Positions 24,130 through 32,094 of a stretch of 32,094 nucleotides of DNA are shown here, in pieces; the stretch's first letter is position 1; each line of letters begins with the position of its first letter. The position numbers were made by a program, and so were the translations under genes. The stretch lies in the NCBI RefSeq assembly GCF_000220395.1, contig NW_004086671.1, forward strand, positions 1 to 32,094, read 5' to 3'. The notes beneath the pieces are model-generated. The model saw only the letters and a list, made by a program, of their open reading frames with translations, made no database searches and was not told where the DNA came from. Origin of the DNA: Ichthyophthirius multifiliis. Lineage: Eukaryota; Ciliophora; Oligohymenophorea; Hymenostomatida.

Positions 24130-24242
24130 AGTCATAAGAAATTATATTATATTCATATATAAAAATAAATTTTTATATTTTATGAAAAATAAAATAAAAA
24201 ATATATTGATAATTGTTTTTTTATTTTATTACAAAAAAATAT

Positions 24243-25234
24243 TCAAAAATTCGATGCAAATTCTAAATCCATTTAATTTATATTATTCTAATCATTTGAA
24301 CAATTAAAACATTCTTATTATTTACAATACAAAAAAGACAAACTGAGCAAATATACGCGATTTTATAATCGACAATAGGTTAATTATGACAAACGCAATT
24401 AACTTTAAACTTAACACTATCAAAGCAATTACTTTTGAAATAAGAAACCAAATCTCCACTTGTTAGAAAAAATGTATTAATTATATTCATTATAATTTAT
24501 GGGTGTATAATTGCCTGTTTTTATTTAGGATAACAACATGTTGTACTGAACCCGTTCGTTAATGCCGACAATTAAACTAGATAATTTTTAGTATATTCAT
24601 TTACTGTTTCAGCATAAGGAAGTAAAAGTGAGTTAATAATAATTTTTTCTTTCCTCGCAATTTCAATACATGTCATTAAGTCTATATAATTACAAGGGTC
24701 TATATTTGAACTACTCAATATAAGGATTGTAGAAAATATTTTTTTCGATTCTTATGCAGTTTCGTTGTTTTTATCATTTACACTCACTTCTTTGTTTAAT
24801 TTGCAAATTGCTTATGTCAGTACTGTAGGCAGTTTTGAGTATAATAAATTATCGCAAAGGCATTTTTCACAAAATTCTAAAATTCTTTTATTAATTCTTT
24901 CAAAAACAATTTTAAAATCTAAATTGTCAATTCTGTCTTGGTCATCTTATTTTTTATTGTGACTCAAAGGAAATATAAGTCCTGTTTTGCGAGAATTATA
25001 TACATATAAAAATATATTATTGTTTATATTTTTCATATATTGTGTGCTCATTATATTAGATATCAAATTTATTAAATGCTGGAACGTAAAATCGTTCGAA
25101 TTCATTAGGTATTAAGAGTTTATGTCGACTAGTAAACATAAATTATTTTTCGAATATATTTATTGCTTTTGGTAATGTTATTCGTTTCTTAAAATACTTA
25201 TTTAATTAGCTTAGGCATTTTATTGTTTTTACAT
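24243..25234 (-). CDS. TFB4: TFIIH core subunit Tfb4/p34 (GTF2H3), one-base frame break near C-terminus
   Basis: The frame encodes the vWA-type domain (NLCLLVDINSQYL near residue 40), then ILILSSSNIDPCNYIDLMTCIEIARKEKIIINSLLL and LTNGFSTTCC. It ends with the p34 zinc-binding signature VNCVCHNQPIVDYKIAYICSVCL. The family is a structural partner of p44 in TFIIH, serving RNA polymerase II initiation and nucleotide-excision repair in the nucleus. After CSVCL the expected second CxxC (CFNC) and an end at TGA 24243-24245 lie one frame over. The switch falls at a run of six A on the plus strand (24331-24336). One more base there would give about 330 residues with a complete zinc finger, compared with 308 in human. 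There is no intron. The start ATG (25232-25234) precedes a short Gln-rich leader. An assembly error is likelier than inactivation, since both sides are well conserved. Confidence 0.88.
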
Positions 25235-25326
25235 TTTTTTTTTAGTGTAAAAAAATCTTTAATATATTAAATTTATTTTTTAGAAAAAAATAATCTAAAA
25301 ATACATATATTTTCATATAATAAGAG

Positions 25327-25741
25327 TATAATTAGACAATTGTGGATTTACGAGGTCTTTTGAATTTCAGATGAAAAGTTACACTCATGAAGTCGTTGCT
25401 TTATGGTATAGACCTCCTAAAATCCTTTGGGTGGCGCAAGATAATATTCTACACAGGTAGATATTTGGTCTTTGAGGTGTATTTTTTTAGATATGGTTAC
25501 AAAATTAAAACTTTTTGTATAGAATCGATTAAATTTTTAGATTCATAAGGAAAATAATTGGTCGGGATTTAGTTAACTTCCAAATTTTTAAAAGTAATTT
25601 CCCTTAATGGAAAGGGGTAAGTTTCTTTGGAAAAATAAGACCATAATTTGAATAATAAGGGTAATTTATTAAATAAAATGCTTTAATAAAATCCTACTAA
25701 AACAGTAACAGCTTAAGAAGTTTAAGAATATTTAAATGTTT
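25327..25741 (+). pseudogene. Cyclin-dependent-kinase C-lobe fragment (CDK pseudogene)
   Basis: The reading starts in the activation loop. LDNCGFTRSF stands where CDKs have ADFGLARAF, then SYTHEVVALWYRPPKIL matches the T-loop and APE motif (here PPK). After a TGA at 25477-25479 in IFGL*, a second frame gives FLDMVTKLKLF. There follow a shortened NWSGF..LPNF..FPL segment (CDK WPG..LPD.K..FPKW), another TGA, and then in a further frame NLLNKMLQQNPTKTVTAQEV (CDK LL..ML.YDP.KRI.A..A). The order is right but DFG is lost, APE is altered, the N-lobe is missing, and there are at least two frameshifts and in-frame stops. This is a clear dead fragment, probably from a partial duplication. Confidence 0.8.
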
Positions 25742-25870
25742 ATTAATTATATAATCATATTTTGATAAATTATAATTATTTATTATATATATTTTATAAA
25801 AAATAGATTTTAATTATAAACTTTTCATTTTTTTTTTTATACAAATATTTATTCCTCGCCTTAATTTTAT

Positions 25871-26679
25871 TCATTGTTTTAATTTTTAAATTTCTTTTGT
25901 CGCTTAATAAGAAATTTCTTTTATTTGTGGTAAATGTTCCAATATATCTAATTCAATTAGTCTTTTTAATGTAAATTCTTTGACTTTAGATATTGGAAAT
26001 CCTACTGTTTCCGATATTTGTTCCCAATGTTTTGCCTTTAAATCTTAATTACATAAAAAACAGACTATAGAAAATTAATATTGGAATTCTTTTATTCCCT
26101 AAGCAATTTAAATTATTAATTTCTATGGTCCTGTTTATTTTTAAGGAGCGTTTTAACCTTTCTATTATTTATAATATATATAAATATATATTTCTATTTA
26201 CTATTAAATGCGGATTAAAAAAGAAATTTAATTTCGAAGAAACTTGGCTCATTAATTATGTTTCTTTTTCGATAATTTCATGATCTAATTTAAAAATAGA
26301 ATAATCTTTAGTCCAAATACCTAAATTCTATGTAAAATTTTATATTAAACACCATAATTCTTTATAAGGCTAAAGTTTATCAATGGTTTCATCTAATTAA
26401 GGAAATTCACTAATATATTATATAAGAAGTTCCTCATCATTATTAATTTAGGCTTTTTCTTATAATAATTATTATAGTATTTAATTTTGTACATTAATAA
26501 TATTATTAACTTCCTAAGACATATAAACACTCCCATATTCATTTAAGCATTCAATTTAATTTAAAAATTATAATATTTAATTATTAAATTTTTCCTTTTA
26601 TTTATCTAAATTAAATTAAAATATTAATTTTTATTCCTTTATTCTTTCTTCTTCTAACAAAACCTATTGACAATATAAA

Positions 26680-26723
<44 letters not shown>

Positions 26724-29566
26724 TTTTTATTTTTTTATCTATTTATATTATTTTTTATTTATTAATACTTAATCCATCATTTTAAAAACATTTATAGATA
26801 ACTAATATAATTTATTTAATTCCTCCTATTCTATTTTACATTATTTATTTATTTAAAATAGCATCCATTAGCATACATTTTAATATTTAGTCATAATTTT
26901 CTTTTATTCTATTTCTTTTATTTAAATTATTTCCTTTTCTAATTAAACTAATGTCTATGTACAATCTACATTTTTAGAAATTCCTTAAATTAATTTTCCT
27001 ATTTCACAATCTAAATTATAAACCTAACTATTAGTATAATCTTTAATACATTTCATAAGAATACTTTTAATATCAATACATTTTTATATTAAAATATTTT
27101 TTATTTTAGAACAATCAACAAAAATCATATTCATTCGAATAAAAAAAGGCAATTAATTTTCTATTTTTTATTGAATTTCATCATATTTTTTAATCTTCTA
27201 TATATATTCTTCTCTTTTTGGATTTCTTTCAATAAAATCTATAATCTTAAAAAATCATAAATATACTTATTTTTATATATATTTACTTCATTTTTTGTTG
27301 CAGATAATAAAAATTCATACTAACTAAAAATATGTGTAACATTTTAAACTTTCTTTATATTTTTTTCTATGACATTTTCTATATATTATTTAGATTAAAT
27401 AAATATATTTTCCTCTTCACCTTCATTTAAATTAATAAACTATAAGTTTTACTTCTCATTTTTTATTAAAGTATGTTCTGGCCTTCCCATTTTATTAGTA
27501 ACTTAAAGCATTTATTTAAGTAAATTAACTAACTAACTTTTTATTTCTTCTAAATCATTATCAAACTTTATAAAATTATCTTTATTGACTAAATTAACTC
27601 TCAAAAAAACATCGTAATATTCGCACTATAGAAAGTTTACCTTTTCCTCCTCTAAAATCTCGTCTACATCTCTCACATCTTCTACATCAAATCTTCTAAA
27701 TAGCTTCAAATAAACCTCTACAAACTCCTCGACATGTTGCCTAACCAATTTACTCAACAAAACTGCTATCTAATTGAAAAAAAGACACAACTAGCTTTTT
27801 CTTTTCTCCTACATCTCATTATCATCAACTTAATCTTCCTCATTGTATTCACCCTTATTATCCTACATAACCTTTTTATAAATCTCCACTATTTTTGAAC
27901 ACCACTATCCCCTAATAACATCATTTGCCTACAAAATAAGCTTTTAATTCCTTTACAAAAATCCTTCCAAATCCAAAACTTCCTGCCCTTTCTACAATTC
28001 CAGTAACGGAATTTTTCCTTTAACCTCCTAATGCCACACATACAAAATCTCTAAGCTGGCCATACTATAAATCCCTCCAATTTTCTCTAAAATACCCTAT
28101 TTTCCCATCTATACTCTTTCTCTCCACTACTCACTAGTTTAAATACCCTTAAAATAACAGTCCCCATAGACTCTTACTTCATCAAAAATTTCCATTATTC
28201 CCAACCTTAATCTTTCTTATTCACTAATTAATACGTAATCTAAAATAGCCTTTCTTATAGCATCATAGTATAACTAATTTATTTCTCCAAGCATTTCTTC
28301 TATTAATTTTCCTTTTAAAATTTTACTTACTTGATTAAACTAACCGGGAATAAGTCTGAAAATTCCATCAATCCAATATTATCTCATAGGAGCTACGAAG
28401 TCTTTGCTTATTTCTTTTTAAATATAAGTCTAATATCTTTCATAATATATTTATTTAGACTTTATTTTTTACTCCAAATCCCAAAAAGCATCATTTTAAT
28501 TGCTATTTTCCATCATTTTTAATTCCCAATACAGTAAATCATCTCCTTAACTAGACGAAGTATACGAAAACTAATCATTGGTTTAAAACTATACTCTGTT
28601 TTCTTTCACTTTCAGGCTTTTTATACACCATTCAACTTCATCTAAATATAAAAGCCTAGCTCTTTCCGTATAATTACTACCTATTCTCTAACTAGGAGTC
28701 ATATTAAGACACATACAAGCAATTGGAGCACCTATAGTTCTTGAAAAAGAGTCCAAAACAGGTGGAAATTTAATCCTCGGGAACTCATGTTTTACAAAAG
28801 TGGCATTTATAAGTTTCCTAGCATCTTTAGCTAAGAAAGAGTATTCTTTTTCTCTTGCTGAAGGGTTAGTTTCTAATAATTTTTAGTTTAAGAGCGAATA
28901 TTCATGTTTTAGTAATCTACTTAAAGACGAATTATTTCTTCTTTTTTTTATTTCAGGAGATTTTTTTCTTAGAGTATGCTGTATAGATTAATCTAAAACA
29001 CTTATATTAGTATTATTTTAATATCGTTTGAAAAATTTTCTATATTTATAACTTATAATTTTATTTTTAGGTAAATTATTGTTATTTTAATTAAAAAATT
29101 TATTATTATGAGATATTGATATATCTAAAATATTTGAATTATTATTGATACAAATACTTTCATCATTTTTTATGGACGAAAGGTCATTATTTATTATTGG
29201 TTATTAAAAACTTTAATTTAATAATATTTTTTTATAGTTTTTTTATTATTAATTTATATTAGGTAATATTATTAATCTTTTATTATTAGAAACTTTTAAA
29301 GGCTTTTTTGTCTAATAACTAGTTTATCGAATTTTTATTTAAGGATTATGGGTAGAATATTCAATTATTTAATTTTAAACTTTATTTAAAGAACCTAAGC
29401 TTCCCAGGTTTATCAAAATGTTTATTTAAGCTAAAAGAATATTGAATATTCTGGAAAATATTTAATCAATAATTTATATTATTATGATTTTTTAAGTTTC
29501 TAAATTTCTAGATATTTAAGAATAATTTATTTTTATTATTTATTTGCAACCCGTTATATTTTTCAT
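25871..29566 (-). CDS. Axonemal dynein heavy chain, tail and linker only (motor missing)
   Basis: Four exons with introns 27246-27286 (41 nt), 26664-26768 (105 nt, containing a TA microsatellite) and 26162-26201 (40 nt) give 1169 residues with no break. After an Asn/Ser-rich leader come dynein-tail signatures. These are NYTERARLLYLDEVEWCIKSL, FWDLEQK, EISKDFVAPMRQYWIDGIFRLIP, LGEINQLYYDAIRKAILDYVL, and DLEGFLQRN. Next comes the N2/linker region: FVDCSKIKN, YKELWCLIQNF, and DLKAKHWEQISETVG (RHWE motif), followed by a TGA (25871-25873) soon after EISYQATKEI. Full heavy chains exceed 4000 residues; all six AAA modules and the stalk are absent. The sequence past the stop has no dynein likeness and no splice donor precedes it. 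This is a truncated copy, perhaps expressed as a tail-only protein. The single-headed inner-arm type is favoured by general likeness to DNAH3/7-type tails, but the subtype is not certain. Confidence 0.85.
26664..26768 (-). other. 105-nt dynein intron carrying a TA microsatellite
   Basis: It begins GTATTAATAAAT and ends TTGTCAATAG on the minus strand, with phase 0 on both sides. About 35 bases of (TA)n fill its middle, which accounts for its length compared with its 40-nt neighbours. Confidence 0.8.
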
Positions 29567-29708
29567 TTATTCATACTTTTGTTATTTGTTTTAGAAATAA
29601 AAAAAAACTGTAATAATTACTTGAAATTTCAAATTATTTTAATTCAAAAATTGTTCTTATAAGATAAAAAAAAACACTTGTTATTCGTATTTAGTTAAAT
29701 ATATTAAA

Positions 29709-30031
29709 TCAACATAAGCTTTTATTAAATATATATATTATTATTTTTTATAAAAAATTACCATAATTTTATATTAAAACCATTTTTTATTAATCACTTG
29801 TTACTTGTTTCATCCATTTAATTAATTCATCCCATATTTTTTGATAAATTTTTACATCTTTTACTTATTAATATAAACTTACAGTTTCTTTGTCTTTATT
29901 ACGTATTTTAAAATCATTGTCAATGCTTTTTTTTTATGTTAATTTTTTATTGAAATTTTATTTTAATACTTTTAAACACAAATTTCAAATATTTAAGTCA
30001 ATGTAATTATTTTTGGTTAATCATTTTACAT
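29709..30031 (-). CDS. Small HU/CCDC81-like protein, frame broken at an A9 run (tentative)
   Basis: ATG 30029-30031 starts MQNDQPKIITLTQIFEICVQKYQNK. The frame then changes at nine consecutive A (minus strand, around 29926-29934). The next frame reads SIDNDFKIRNKDKETVSLYQQVKD, then KIWDELIKWMKQ and IQNYGNFL, ending at TGA 29709-29711. One added A would join them into about 107 residues. The W-x-x-x-x-x-W helix followed by V-x-I-x-x-x-G-x-F has the rhythm of the HU-like domain of CCDC81-type axonemal or centriolar proteins common in ciliates. That match is weak, and an unknown short protein is as likely. It sits 142 bases upstream of the dynein start. Confidence 0.4.
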
Positions 30032-30425
30032 TATTTGTTAATAATTCTATACATATTTATACATAGAAATAATATTTATATATTTTTAAATAAAAATTTA
30101 TATATAAATTTCTTGATTTGTTAATTAAAGATTTTATACATTTTTTTTATTATAATTTTATAAAATAAATTATTTAATTTAGAATTATAAATTTAGCAAT
30201 CATATTTTTTTAAAAAAAAATTAGTATATTTATTTAAAAAAGTTATAAAAAAGAAAACAGAAAATAATAAAAATTACATAATTAATATATATATTTCTTT
30301 TAAATTTTCAAACATATATAAAAAACTAAGCATTTTTTTTTTTTTTAAATAAAAAAAAAAAAACTAAACAAAAATAACATAATAATAATTATAATAATTA
30401 TATAAAAAAATAAAATAAAAAAAAA
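30032..30425. other. AT-rich intergenic region between divergent genes
   Basis: No coding content is seen. Several A-only runs of ten or more bases lie just before the kinesin start codon. Both flanking genes read away from it, so it should contain their promoters. Confidence 0.5.

Positions 30426-32094
<1,669 letters not shown>

Noticed and set aside
24765-24962. 65-codon plus-strand frame
   Set aside because: Antisense to the well-conserved vWA domain of Tfb4.
28331-28522. 63-codon plus-strand frame
   Set aside because: Antisense to the dynein tail, which shows family motifs throughout.

Overview
The window is the left end of a macronuclear chromosome from a ciliate. It opens with about 75 bases of C4A2 (CCCCAA) telomeric repeat, ordered as at a chromosome start. 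Every convincing gene reads only if TAA and TAG encode glutamine and TGA is the sole stop. Introns are mostly 35-56 nt, very AT-rich and GT..AG. The C4A2 telomere and this code point to a hymenostome ciliate (Tetrahymena/Ichthyophthirius group). The extreme AT content makes Ichthyophthirius multifiliis the likeliest guess, which is inference and not proof.

Layout. 1-186: telomere and a degenerate 50-bp subtelomeric repeat. 368-11402, all on the minus strand: a PEP-carboxylase-fold protein with altered catalytic motifs, an arrestin-like protein, a URI-type prefoldin, a His/Asp-repeat single-pass membrane protein, and a mitochondrial FASTK/RAP-like helical-repeat protein. 11538-16813, minus: two polytopic membrane-protein genes, the first with a broken frame, the second resembling an ion channel. 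17311-17840, plus: a small unknown gene. 18741-19097, minus: a small Cys-rich secreted protein. 19619-20961, plus: a six-exon WD40 protein. 21440-22381, minus: a perilipin-like helical protein. 23303-24129, plus: a decayed J-domain gene. 24243-25234, minus: TFIIH subunit Tfb4/p34 with a one-base frame break in its zinc finger. 25327-25741, plus: a CDK C-lobe pseudogene. 25871-29566, minus: the tail half of an axonemal dynein heavy chain that stops before the motor. 29709-30031, minus: a small HU/CCDC81-like ORF with a frame break. 30426-end, plus: a kinesin with a C-terminal hydrophobic anchor, cut by the window edge.

The genes do not form one pathway. Ciliates transcribe genes singly, and neighbours here look unrelated apart from two cytoskeletal motors at the right end. 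Two patterns cut across the window. Several otherwise sound genes are broken by one missing base beside an A/T homopolymer, which suggests assembly error more than biology. The 23.3-29.6 kb stretch also holds real relics (CDK, J-domain, motorless dynein), as expected of a subtelomeric region where partial duplications collect. I did not find a new defence or mobile system, nor any tRNA, rRNA, CRISPR array or transposase.
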